DNA of 64,000 nt from Actinoplanes sp. NBC_00393 (lineage in GTDB: Bacteria; Actinomycetota; Actinomycetes; Mycobacteriales; Micromonosporaceae). The notes below the pieces were generated by a model that searched no databases, had not been told where the DNA came from, and saw nothing but the letters and a program-made list of their open reading frames with translations. The position numbers and the translations under genes were made by a program. Numbering within the stretch: position 1 is the first letter of the stretch; each line of letters begins with the position of its first letter. The DNA is taken from assembly GCF_036053395.1 (NCBI RefSeq), contig NZ_CP107942.1, positions 3,934,501 through 3,998,500 of the forward strand, written 5' to 3'. Positions 8,529 to 16,127 of this stretch are shown here, one piece after another.

Positions 8529-10082
8529 TCAGAAGCCGGAGCCGTCCTCGGTGTCGATCGCGGTGGCCGCGACGGCCGCTCCGTCGAGGGTCGCGGTGCG
8601 GCCCACGGTGTCCAGTGATGGCGCGGGCCGTGGTTCGTCACCGACGGTGAGAACGCCGACCTGGGTGCCGTCGGGCAGGACGATCCAACCGCCCTTCACC
8701 CGGGCGCCGCGTACGTCCGCCGCGGCCCGGAAGAGTGCGGACGGTTTGCGAACGGCGGGGACGGCGAAAACGATGTCGCGGTCACCGAGGGTGATCCGGC
8801 CGGTCGCCTTCGCGGAGGTGAAGACGCCGTCGAGGGTCCCCTGTTTGCCGGTCAGGTGGTACGCGCCACCGGCCACGGTGCCGCGGAACCAGGCCTCGAC
8901 CCGGTTCCCGTCACACAGGTAGGCGATGGCCACGCCGTCACGCAGGGCCAGGAAGAGGGTTCCGGCGCCGCCGGGCAGTCGTGCGGCGTACGTCGCCCGG
9001 GTCCTCTCGGCTGCGGTCGCCGCCACCGTGGCCACCCTGATCGAAGCCATCGGGGCGGCTGCCGACGCCGGTGCGCTGACCGCGGGCATCGAGCCGTCCG
9101 CGGAGCCGTCCGTCGCCTGGTTCACCGCCAGACCGAGGGCGACCGAGACCCCGACGGTGAAGCCGACCGTGACCTTGAGGCTGACCCGGATCCGGTGGGG
9201 CGGCGCCGCGGCGGGTTCCGGCGCGGCGTCTCGCGGGCGGGCGACGGGCGGCACCGGCACGGTTGCCCGCCAGGTGGGTTCCGCATCGTCGAACCGGGTG
9301 GCCGGGATGGGCGCGGTCTGCAGCGGCCTGGTCGGCGACGTCCGGGTGCCGCCGGTGTCCGTGCCGGCGGTCGCCGCACGCAGGTGAGCGGCGACATTCC
9401 GCGCCGCCGGGCGGTCGCGTGGCTCCGCTGCCAGACAGTTGCGGGCCAGCAACGGCAGGTCGGCCCGCACAGCCTCAGCCGGAGGCAAACCCGTGATCAT
9501 CTCGGCGAGCAGCACGCCGAGGGCGTACACGTCGGCGGCGGCCGTCGCCGTACCGCCGCCGAGCACTTCAGGGGCGACGTAGCCCGGCGCCCCGGCGACC
9601 GAACACAGCGCCGACACGCCGAAGTCACTGACCTTGACGGCAAGCGCGCCGGTCACCAGCACGTTCTCCGGCTTGAGGTCCAGGTGGAGGATGCCCTGCG
9701 CGTGCGCGGCCGCCAGCGCGGACGCCACCTGAAGCCCGATCGCCCCGGCCTCGCCGGTGCTGAGCCGGCCACCGCGGGCCGCCAGGTGCTGCCGCAGGTT
9801 CACCCCGTCCACATACTCCGTCAGGAACGCGATCTGCCCGCCCTCGACCACCAGGTCGTGCAGGGCCACGACGGACTCGTGGCGCAGCCCGCGCAGGACG
9901 GCCTCCTCCTGCAGGATCACGTCGCGGACACGGCGGTCACCGGCGTACCGGGCATGCAGCAGTTTGGCCGCGAGCGGTGGCCCGCCCCACCGGTTGGTGG
10001 CGCGCCGCATCACCGCCCACGCGCCCCGGCCGATCTCCTCGTGCAACAGGTAACCGCATCCGAGCGGCTCTTCACCGGCCAT
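8529..10082 (-). CDS. Membrane-anchored serine/threonine protein kinase (PknB-like) with unassigned extracellular domain
   Basis: 517 residues. The kinase domain at 10-235 has the Gly loop GRGAWAV (18-24), catalytic Lys40 in AAKLL, HLDLKPEN with Asp135, DFG at 153-155 and the APE motif VAPEVL. A Pro/Thr-rich juxtamembrane stretch leads to one membrane helix at about 300-320, then an outer portion of about 195 residues without PASTA repeats. The outer part repeats short beta-type motifs (FLALRDGVAIAYLCDGNRVEAWF, GRITLGDRDIVFAVP) and resembles no domain I can name. The HRD arginine is replaced by Leu (HLD). I chose ATG 10082 because GGAAAGGAAG lies just upstream; the open frame continues to 10526 but would overlap the divergent Kelch gene. 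Confidence 0.88.
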   Translation of the reverse strand: MAGEEPLGCGYLLHEEIGRGAWAVMRRATNRWGGPPLAAKLLHARYAGDRRVRDVILQEEAVLRGLRHESVVALHDLVVEGGQIAFLTEYVDGVNLRQHLAARGGRLSTGEAGAIGLQVASALAAAHAQGILHLDLKPENVLVTGALAVKVSDFGVSALCSVAGAPGYVAPEVLGGGTATAAADVYALGVLLAEMITGLPPAEAVRADLPLLARNCLAAEPRDRPAARNVAAHLRAATAGTDTGGTRTSPTRPLQTAPIPATRFDDAEPTWRATVPVPPVARPRDAAPEPAAAPPHRIRVSLKVTVGFTVGVSVALGLAVNQATDGSADGSMPAVSAPASAAAPMASIRVATVAATAAERTRATYAARLPGGAGTLFLALRDGVAIAYLCDGNRVEAWFRGTVAGGAYHLTGKQGTLDGVFTSAKATGRITLGDRDIVFAVPAVRKPSALFRAAADVRGARVKGGWIVLPDGTQVGVLTVGDEPRPAPSLDTVGRTATLDGAAVAATAIDTEDGSGF

Positions 10083-10381
10083 TTCCGGACTTCCTTTCCG
10101 CCAGCCGGTGGAGTCACCGAGCGAACCGTGATGGCTACCGGAAGTATCGGCGCTTGACGGATCGGCCACATCCGGACGGATCGCCATATTCGCCTCCATC
10201 GGGACCATCTGGTTCACCGCCATTCGGACGATGAGGGTGGAAAGGTGCAGCTCGCGCCCCATGTTCGATCGACGATTCCTGATCGACTCCGCAGCCGGGA
10301 TCGTGCAGGCCCATCCGATCGGGCTAGCCCCACCGGGGGAAAGCCGTCCGGGTCTAATGTGGGTGACGGGGAGGAAGTCCG
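10083..10381. other. Divergent intergenic region, kinase / Kelch lipoprotein
   Basis: About 300 bases between two outward-reading genes, which must contain both promoters. The only clear signals are the kinase RBS near 10090-10098 and the RBS GGGGAGGAAG at 10368-10377 before the Kelch gene. I see no strong palindrome or RNA structure. Confidence 0.5.
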
Positions 10382-11500
10382 TTGTCCGGTCGGCTGCGGG
10401 ATGCACACCGCTCGTCAGCGGTGTGGCTGATCCTGGCCGCCGTGACGCTCGCCGCCGGCTGCGCGGCCGGTGATCCGCCGCCACCACCGGCCTCCGGGCT
10501 GACGATGGCGGTGCCGCGGGCATCACACACCGCGACGCCGTTGCCCGGCGGTCGCGTACTGATCGTCGGTGGTTGCGTGGTGGACCACTGCGACGGCGCT
10601 GCCGGCGCCGACAGCGAGCTGTTCGACCCGGTGACGGGCCGGTTCACTCCCGGCGCCCCGCTGTCGGTGCCGCGGGCCGGGCACACCGCGACCGCCCTGG
10701 CCGACGGCCGTGTCCTCGTGGCCGGCGGGTTCTCCGGCGAGCGGCAGCCACCACTCGCCGGCGCCGAGGTGTACGACCCGGCGGCCGGCCGGTTCGAGCC
10801 GGCCGGCGCGATGTCGCAGCGCCGCGCGGAGCACACCGCCACCCGCCTGCAGGACGGGAGGGTGCTCATCGCCGGCGGCACGAACGGCATGGACACTCTC
10901 GCCGGCGCCGAGATCTACGACCCGGCGACCGGCCGGTTCAGCGCCGCCGCGGAGCTGCCCGGCCGACGGTCGATGCACGGCGCGACGCTGCTCGCGAACG
11001 GTCAGGTGCTCGTCGCGGGCGGCCGGTCCGCGCGCGACCGGCTGGTCGACACCGCAGCGGTGTACGACCCGGCAGCCGGCTCCTGGCGCGCGGCCGGCCG
11101 GCTCGACGCGCCGAAGTACAAACTGGCCGTCGCCGCACTGCCGGACGGCGGCGCCCTGGTCGTGGGCGGCCAGACCGCCGACGACCGGCAGGCCCGGCTG
11201 TCCCGCACCGAACTCTTCGATCCCCGCTCGGGTACGTTCCGGCCGGGCCCGACCATGTCGGAGCCGCGATACAAGATCTCCGACGCGGTGGTCACCCTGG
11301 CCGACGGCCGGGTCGTCATCGCGGGCGGGTACGGCGCCGAGACCTACGCCGACGGCGCGCTGCGCGCGCTGGGAACCGTTCCGGGGCCGGAGCGCCAGTT
11401 CCCCGCGGCGGCCGCGCTCCCGGACGGCCGGGTCCTCATCACCGGCGGCTACGACGATCGCACCTACCTCACGGCGACCGCCGTGGTCATCCGCCCGTGA
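10382..11500 (+). CDS. Kelch-repeat lipoprotein
   Basis: 372-residue secreted, probably lipid-anchored, beta-propeller. The signal peptide ends with a lipobox-like LAAGC near residue 27, followed by a Pro-rich spacer. At least six to seven repeats follow the pattern AxxLxDGRVLxxGG...A-E-x-YDPxxGRF (for example RVLIVGGC, RVLVAGGF, RVLIAGGT, QVLVAGGR, RVVIAGGY, RVLITGGY), the galactose-oxidase/Kelch signature, so one full propeller is likely. No copper ligands for oxidase activity are apparent. The start is TTG 10382, backed by a strong GGGGAGGAAG. Divergent from the Ser/Thr kinase, whose outer domain could see the same surface; a functional link is only inferred. Confidence 0.8.
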   Translation: MSGRLRDAHRSSAVWLILAAVTLAAGCAAGDPPPPPASGLTMAVPRASHTATPLPGGRVLIVGGCVVDHCDGAAGADSELFDPVTGRFTPGAPLSVPRAGHTATALADGRVLVAGGFSGERQPPLAGAEVYDPAAGRFEPAGAMSQRRAEHTATRLQDGRVLIAGGTNGMDTLAGAEIYDPATGRFSAAAELPGRRSMHGATLLANGQVLVAGGRSARDRLVDTAAVYDPAAGSWRAAGRLDAPKYKLAVAALPDGGALVVGGQTADDRQARLSRTELFDPRSGTFRPGPTMSEPRYKISDAVVTLADGRVVIAGGYGAETYADGALRALGTVPGPERQFPAAAALPDGRVLITGGYDDRTYLTATAVVIRP

Positions 11501-11533
11501 TGAGTCCTGCCGCCCAGCGCCGTCTCAATATGC

Positions 11534-12103
11534 ATGAGCGCACATGACACGCAACCGCAGACCGCCGACGGCAAGGTTCTCTGGCACTTCAGCATGTCGC
11601 TGGACGGATTCGTCGCCGGGCCGCACCACGCGATGGACTGGCTGGTCGGCACGCCGACGCGGCCCGGCCTGATCGCCGAGTACACCACCACCACCGGCGC
11701 GGTGCTGGCCGGGCGCAACGGGTTCGACGCGATGCCGGGCGCCCGCCCGTACGGCGACGACTGGCAGGGACCGATCTTCATCCTCACCCACCACCCGCAG
11801 GACGCGCCGCCGACGCCGGGCATCACGTTCCTCAGCTGCGACGTGGCCGAGGCCGTCCGGATCGGGCTGGACGCGGCAGGTGGCAAGAACCTGGAGGTGT
11901 TCTCGCCGACGATCGGCCGGCAACTGCTCGCCCTGGGCCTGATCGACGAGATCGACATCCACATCTCACCGGTGCTGCTCGGCGACGGCATCCGCCTGTT
12001 CGACAACCCGGGCGGCAAGCCGGTCGCCCTGCACCGGGTCGGCGCCGGGGACCCGCTCGAGGAGGTCAACGTGCGCTACCGGCCGGCGCCGGCCCGCCAC
12101 TAG
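11534..12103 (+). CDS. Dihydrofolate-reductase-like protein (RibD C-terminal domain)
   Basis: 189-residue NADPH-dependent reductase-like protein of the RibD_C/DHFR superfamily. It shows the amino strand SMSLDGFVAGP (residues 20-30), GAVLAGRNGFD, the Rossmann-like middle PIFILTHHP, and LIDEIDIHISPVLLGDGIRLFD near the end, all diagnostic of the YwjB/YyaP type. Real substrate is unknown in this family. No clear RBS precedes ATG 11534. Its TAG stop shares the palindrome CTAG with the stop of the convergent TetR gene. Confidence 0.88.
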   Translation: MSAHDTQPQTADGKVLWHFSMSLDGFVAGPHHAMDWLVGTPTRPGLIAEYTTTTGAVLAGRNGFDAMPGARPYGDDWQGPIFILTHHPQDAPPTPGITFLSCDVAEAVRIGLDAAGGKNLEVFSPTIGRQLLALGLIDEIDIHISPVLLGDGIRLFDNPGGKPVALHRVGAGDPLEEVNVRYRPAPARH

Positions 12104-12711
12104 GCGCGTGCCCTGATCCCGTCGAGCAACTGGCCGAGCACGTGGACGCATTCGTCGGTGGCCGCGCCCGCGTCGCCGGAGGCGGCCACGTAGCGGGCCG
12201 CCTCGTTGAGGGCGCCGAGCAGCAGCTGGGCCAGGGGTGCGGCCGGTTGCGGAGTCAGCACGCCGGCGTCGATCAGGTTCTGCACGGCGCTCTGCACGAG
12301 TCCCAGGCCGTACTGTTCGTTGAGCTGCTGCCAGCCGGCGGCGCCGAGGACCGCCGGGGCGTCGCGGAGCACGACCTGGTCGATGCGCGGGTCGGCGTAC
12401 GCGGTGAGGAAGACCCGGGCGCCCCGCAGCAGTCCGGCGACCGGGTCGGCCGCGGGTTCGGCCAGGGCCGAGGTCACCTGGGCGACGATCTCCGTCTCGA
12501 CGAGTTCCACGACCGCGCCGAACAACTCGGCCTTGTCACGGAACTGATGGTAGAGGGCGCCCCGGGTGACACCCGCCGTGTGGACGATCTCCTCGGTGCC
12601 GACATCGGCGTATCCGCGCTGCTCGAACAACGTCCGGGCGGCGGTGATCAACCGCTCCCGGGTCGCGGCGGACCGCTGGGCGTGCTTGGTCGTCCTGGGC
12701 TCCATCGACAT
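12100..12711 (-). CDS. TetR-family repressor
   Basis: 203 residues: TetR helix-turn-helix near residues 15-60 (RERLITAARTLFEQRGYADVGTEEIV, then GVTRGALYHQFRDKAELF), followed by a ligand-binding helical domain rich in Ala and Leu. ATG 12711 follows AAGGGTGGG; ATG 12705 is also possible. The gene diverges from an alpha/beta hydrolase with two near-identical palindromes between the starts, so autoregulation and repression of the hydrolase are likely. The carboxy terminus overlaps the end of the DHFR-like gene by four bases. Confidence 0.9.
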   Translation of the reverse strand: MSMEPRTTKHAQRSAATRERLITAARTLFEQRGYADVGTEEIVHTAGVTRGALYHQFRDKAELFGAVVELVETEIVAQVTSALAEPAADPVAGLLRGARVFLTAYADPRIDQVVLRDAPAVLGAAGWQQLNEQYGLGLVQSAVQNLIDAGVLTPQPAAPLAQLLLGALNEAARYVAASGDAGAATDECVHVLGQLLDGIRARA

Positions 12712-12723
12712 CCCACCCTTGAA

Positions 12724-12765
12724 TGCATACAGGCTGTATGCAATTGTGCGTACAGGCTGTACGCA
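12724..12765. promoter_or_regulatory. Twin TetR operators
   Basis: Two 19 bp palindromes centred on G: TGCATACAG-G-CTGTATGCA (12724-12742) and TGCGTACAG-G-CTGTACGCA (12747-12765). Centres are 23 bp apart, about two helical turns. They occupy the whole space between the TetR start and the RBS of the hydrolase at 12783. Symmetry and repetition make operator function very likely. Confidence 0.82.
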
Positions 12766-12782
12766 TGTGAGGAGGGCATCGT

Positions 12783-13664
12783 ATGCCGCACGCCGCACTG
12801 CCCGCGGGCACCATCCACTACCGCGACACCGGACACGGCCGTCCAGTGGTCCTGCTGCACGGACTCCTGCAGGACGGGCGGCTGTGGAACCCGGTCGCCG
12901 ACCGGCTCGCCGGCCACCTGCGCTGCATCACACCCGATCTGCCGCTCGGCGCGCACCGGGTCGCGATGCGCCCCGGCGCCGACCTGAGCGCCTCCGGTGT
13001 CGCCGGCACTGTGGCCGATCTGCTCGACCACCTCGACCTACGGGACGTGACCATCGTCGGCAACGACACCGGCGGTGTGATCGCCCAGGTCCTCGCCGCC
13101 CACCGGCCCGACCGCCTGGGCCGGCTGGTGCTGACCAGCTGCGAGGCGTTCGACAACGTGCCGCCTGCGGTATTCCGGACCCTGCCGGTGGCCGCCCGGC
13201 TCGGGCTGCTTCCGGCGCTGCTGTCGGCCCTGCGCGTGCGCCCGCTGCGGGCGCTGCCGACGGGGTACGGCTGGCTGACCCGCAACCCGCTCCCCCATGA
13301 TCTGATCGACGACTGGATCGCGGCCTACTACCGTTCGCCGGACGTCCGCCGCGACACCCGCCGCTTCGTCGCCTCACTCGGCGACCGGCGCCTGTTGACC
13401 CGCCTCGCCGACAAGCTGGCCGACTTCCCGCATCCGTCGCTGATCGTGTGGGCGGCCGACGACAAACTGTTCCCGCCCGCCCACGCCGGGCGGCTCGGCC
13501 GGCTCCTGAACGCCGCACAGGTCGAACTCGTCGCGGACTCCCGCACCTGGCTGATGATCGACCAGCCGGACCGCACCGCCGCGTTGATCCGCAACTTCGT
13601 CGAGGACACCAGGCTCACCCGCCGCGGAGGATGCGGTGGGCCGGCCGGCACGGCACCGTCGTAG
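12783..13664 (+). CDS. Alpha/beta hydrolase with Asp nucleophile, catalytic His not evident
   Basis: 293 residues. LLHGLLQDGRLW (24-35) is the oxyanion loop, GNDTGG (93-98) places Asp95 at the nucleophile elbow as in haloalkane dehalogenases and epoxide hydrolases, and IVWAADDKLFPPAHAGRL holds the acid region. Where the catalytic His is expected the sequence reads VADSRTWLMIDQPDR, with no His; similar SRTF/SYTL versions occur in actinobacterial relatives, so activity may be altered. The RBS GAGGAGGG directly precedes ATG 12783. Divergent from TetR and probably repressed by it. The tail (RRGGCGGPAGTAPS) looks disordered. Confidence 0.85.
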   Translation: MPHAALPAGTIHYRDTGHGRPVVLLHGLLQDGRLWNPVADRLAGHLRCITPDLPLGAHRVAMRPGADLSASGVAGTVADLLDHLDLRDVTIVGNDTGGVIAQVLAAHRPDRLGRLVLTSCEAFDNVPPAVFRTLPVAARLGLLPALLSALRVRPLRALPTGYGWLTRNPLPHDLIDDWIAAYYRSPDVRRDTRRFVASLGDRRLLTRLADKLADFPHPSLIVWAADDKLFPPAHAGRLGRLLNAAQVELVADSRTWLMIDQPDRTAALIRNFVEDTRLTRRGGCGGPAGTAPS

Positions 13665-13685
13665 GAGGACAGGGAGGGGCCGGAG

Positions 13686-14222
13686 ATGGCAGTCGACACA
13701 TTCATGGCCTACGTCGGCGCGTACCCCAGCGTGGCCGCGGCCCAGCAGGACTACGAACTGGTGAAATCGCTGCACCGCGACGCCGGGCTGATCGACGCGT
13801 ACGACGCCGCCGTGCTGGAGCGACACGCGGACGGCAAGACGAAGGTGATCAGGAAGCACGAGACGCCCACGCGCGCCGGCGGGTTGCTGGGCGGCGGGAT
13901 CGGGCTGGCCGTCGGGCTGTCCGCGGTGATCTTCCCGTTCGCAGCGCTCGGCGGCGGGCTGCTGGCCGCCACGACGGCCGGTGGCGCGGTGATCGGCGCG
14001 GTGGCGGGACACGCCGCCGCCGGGATGAGCCGCGACGATCTTCAGGAGCTCGGCGAGCTGCTGGACTCCGGCGAGGCGGGCCTGGTGGTGGTCGCGGCCG
14101 CCGAGATGGGCCCGCAGGTGGAACGCGTGATGCGGCAGAGCGCGCAGAACGTGGCCGCCCGCGAGATCAAGGCCGACGCCACCGCGATCGCGCAGGACGT
14201 CAAGGCGGCCGAGGCGACCTAG
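13686..14222 (+). CDS. DUF1269-like putative stress or membrane protein
   Basis: 178 residues. The amino half is acidic/soluble (AYVGAYPSVAAAQQDYELVKSL) and the centre is a Gly/Ala-rich hydrophobic stretch (residues about 65-112) of the kind that inserts as a hairpin in DUF1269-type proteins. The carboxy part has DLQELGELLDSGEAGLVVVA and a helical tail. The DUF assignment is tentative and function is unknown. A good RBS (GGAGGGGCCGGAG) precedes ATG 13686. It follows the hydrolase by 21 bases and precedes a small membrane protein, so the three may be co-transcribed. Confidence 0.7.
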   Translation: MAVDTFMAYVGAYPSVAAAQQDYELVKSLHRDAGLIDAYDAAVLERHADGKTKVIRKHETPTRAGGLLGGGIGLAVGLSAVIFPFAALGGGLLAATTAGGAVIGAVAGHAAAGMSRDDLQELGELLDSGEAGLVVVAAAEMGPQVERVMRQSAQNVAAREIKADATAIAQDVKAAEAT

Positions 14223-14239
14223 CCGGGAAGGGATCGAGG

Positions 14240-14680
14240 ATGCAGAGCAGTTACGCGAGTGAGCGTCCCACCGGCGCCGGAACAGCGCCGGCCGCCACGA
14301 CCTGGATCGGAGTCGTGGTCTTCGCCGGGATCATGATGCTGGCGCTGGGCTCGTTCCAGGTGATGGAGGGTGTGGTCGCCCTCTACCGCCAGCAGGCGCA
14401 CCCGATCGCGCTGGACCGCCTGATGATCGAGGTGAACTACACGGCCTGGGGCTGGACGCATCTGATCCTCGGCCTGCTCACCGTCGGCACCGGCGTCGGC
14501 GTCCTGCTCGGGCAGACGTGGGCACGGGTCGTCGGCATCATCATCACCGCCGGCGCTGCCCTGGTGCACTTCTCCTTCCTGGCCGCGGCGCCGTTCTGGT
14601 GCACCATCCTGATCACCATGAACGTCATCATCATCTACGCGCTGGCCGTTCACGGGCGAGACGTTCGTAGCCGGCCCTGA
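14240..14680 (+). CDS. Small four-helix membrane protein (DUF7144-like)
   Basis: 146 residues, with a short polar start and four hydrophobic helices (about 22-48, 70-92, 97-117, 120-138). WGWTHLILGLL and the paired helices resemble the small actinobacterial membrane proteins called DUF7144; the name is tentative and no function is known. The ATG at 14240 follows GGGAAGGGATCGAGG. The last 50 bases overlap the 3' end of the convergent SDR gene. It sits 17 bases after the DUF1269-like gene. Confidence 0.78.
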   Translation: MQSSYASERPTGAGTAPAATTWIGVVVFAGIMMLALGSFQVMEGVVALYRQQAHPIALDRLMIEVNYTAWGWTHLILGLLTVGTGVGVLLGQTWARVVGIIITAGAALVHFSFLAAAPFWCTILITMNVIIIYALAVHGRDVRSRP

Positions 14681-15608
14681 CCCCGATCAGCAGCGCACCG
14701 GTCAGCACCGCGCCCGTCGCGAGCGGCCGCAGCCAGGACCGGCGGTACTCGCCGTGCAGTGCCGCCTGCGGCGCCGGTGTGAAGACGTTGCCGGGGTGCG
14801 GCGCGACCGCCTCCCGGGACAGGCCGCCGGCCCGCATCAACGGGCCGACCAGCGCGTCGTACAGGGCCGGGGTTGCCACGAAACCGAAGCTGATCAGCCG
14901 GTTCGCGGCGCCGACCGGCACGGTGGCCCGCGGCCGCCGGGCGCAGCGCACGATGGCGCGCGCCACCTTGGCCGGCGAGTCGACCGGCGGCGGAGGCTGC
15001 CCGTAACGGCCCGCGTAGTTCGCCGCGTTGCGGTAGATCGGGGTGTTCACCGCGCCCGGTGAGACCAGGCAGACGTGGATGTCGGCGGCGTCGCGGGTCT
15101 CCTGTCGCAGCGACCGGACCAGGGCGCGCAGCCCCCACTTGCTGGTGACGTAAGAACTCGTGTACGGGGTGACCACGGTGCCGAGCAGCGAACCGCAGAA
15201 GATCAGCACGCCGCTGTCCTGTTCCCGGAACCGTGTCAGCGCGACCCGGGCCACGGTGGCGGCGCCCAGCAGATCGGTGGTCACCACCTGCTCGAAAACC
15301 TCGGCGGGCACGTCCTCGAACCGGCCGTACGCCATCACGGCCGCCGTGTGCACCCACACGTCGAGGCGGCCGAACGCGCTGGTGGCAGTCACCGCCACCT
15401 GCTCGACCGTCTCCGGCCGGGTGATGTCGGCGACGACCACCCGCACCTCGGCGCCGGCCGCCCGGCACAGCGCGGCGACCATCTCCAGCCCGGGCCGGGA
15501 GCGGGCGGCCAGCACCAGGCGGGCGCCGTCGCGGGCGAAGGCGAGCGCAGCGGCCCGCCCGACGCCGCTGGAGGCACCGGTGATCACGACTACCGAGTTC
15601 GCGCGCAC
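14631..15608 (-). CDS. Short-chain dehydrogenase/reductase with C-terminal extension
   Basis: 325 residues. NAD(P)-binding Rossmann fold with ITGASSGVGRAAA (Gly motif near residue 10), acid/base region VHTAAVM, catalytic Ser in FCGSLL, and Tyr-x3-Lys in SSYVTSKWG. After residue 235 an extra part includes a proline-rich stretch and a hydrophobic helix near the end (GAVLTGALLIGVRAGY), suggesting membrane association. It closely resembles the SDR at 44126-45088 in architecture and in the (V/P)xTP-x5-AAN(Y/H) block. The GTG at 15608 is the first start ahead of the Gly motif; SD is weak. It diverges from an Rrf2 regulator across a palindrome. Substrate unknown. Confidence 0.85.
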   Translation of the reverse strand: MRANSVVVITGASSGVGRAAALAFARDGARLVLAARSRPGLEMVAALCRAAGAEVRVVVADITRPETVEQVAVTATSAFGRLDVWVHTAAVMAYGRFEDVPAEVFEQVVTTDLLGAATVARVALTRFREQDSGVLIFCGSLLGTVVTPYTSSYVTSKWGLRALVRSLRQETRDAADIHVCLVSPGAVNTPIYRNAANYAGRYGQPPPPVDSPAKVARAIVRCARRPRATVPVGAANRLISFGFVATPALYDALVGPLMRAGGLSREAVAPHPGNVFTPAPQAALHGEYRRSWLRPLATGAVLTGALLIGVRAGYERLARERPARR

Positions 15609-15683
15609 GCCCCCCGCTGTACCCGCCGCGAGCTGCCCTAAGCAGGTTGCGCCGGACCGTTGGTTGCGCCCGGACCGCTGGTT

Positions 15684-15700
15684 GTAATAGAAATTGTTAC
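15684..15700. promoter_or_regulatory. Palindrome at the Rrf2 start, candidate operator
   Basis: GTAATAGAAATTGTTAC, an imperfect AT-rich palindrome (five paired positions per arm), ends one base before the ATG at 15702. Its AT content stands out from the surrounding DNA and may include the -10 element. No RBS is visible, so the message could be nearly leaderless. Just upstream (15644-15684) a unit like GGTTGCGCCGGACCG is repeated twice. Confidence 0.5.
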
Positions 15701-15701
15701 G

Positions 15702-16127
15702 ATGGCTTCGAACAGCAGAGTGACGATCGCGGCGCACGCGCTCGCGTGGCTGGAGCTCGCCCGCCGGCGCGGCCGCCCCTGGCTCACCTCCGACGAGGTG
15801 GCCGCGAGCGTCAACACGAACCCGGTGATCCTGCGGCGCAGCCTCGGCGACCTGCGGCGCGCCGGCCTGGTCACCGCGCGGCGCGGCACCGGGGCCGGAT
15901 TCGCGCTGGCCCGCCCCGCCGAGGAGATCACCCTCTACGACGTGTGGGCAGCCGTCGAGGCCGAGCCACTGCTCGCCCTGCACCACTCCGAACCCAACCA
16001 GCAGTGCCCGGTGGGCCGCGGCATCCGGCCCGTGCTCAGCGAGATGTACGACGAGGCGACCACCGCGTTCGGCCAGGCCCTGGCCCACCGCACGATCGCC
16101 GACATCCTCGAGAGGATCCCGACGTGA
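15702..16127 (+). CDS. Rrf2-family regulator lacking the Fe-S cysteine cluster
   Basis: 141 residues. The winged helix of the Rrf2 type spans residues 1-75 (WLTSDEVAASVNTNPVILRRSL, then RRAGLVTARRGTGAGFALARP). The Fe-S form has three Cys in the middle; here only one is seen, in NQQCPVGRG, so it is probably a non-iron member such as YwnA/YwgB, responding to another signal. ATG 15702 is chosen over the in-frame upstream ATG because it opens the HTH. Its stop overlaps the GTG of the NIPSNAP gene by four bases (GTGA), indicating an operon. Confidence 0.85.
   Translation: MASNSRVTIAAHALAWLELARRRGRPWLTSDEVAASVNTNPVILRRSLGDLRRAGLVTARRGTGAGFALARPAEEITLYDVWAAVEAEPLLALHHSEPNQQCPVGRGIRPVLSEMYDEATTAFGQALAHRTIADILERIPT

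Noticed and set aside
10083..10526. Amino-terminal extension of the Ser/Thr kinase up to 10526
   Set aside because: It overlaps the divergent Kelch gene; a strong RBS lies directly before ATG 10082 and the upstream codons have no kinase similarity.
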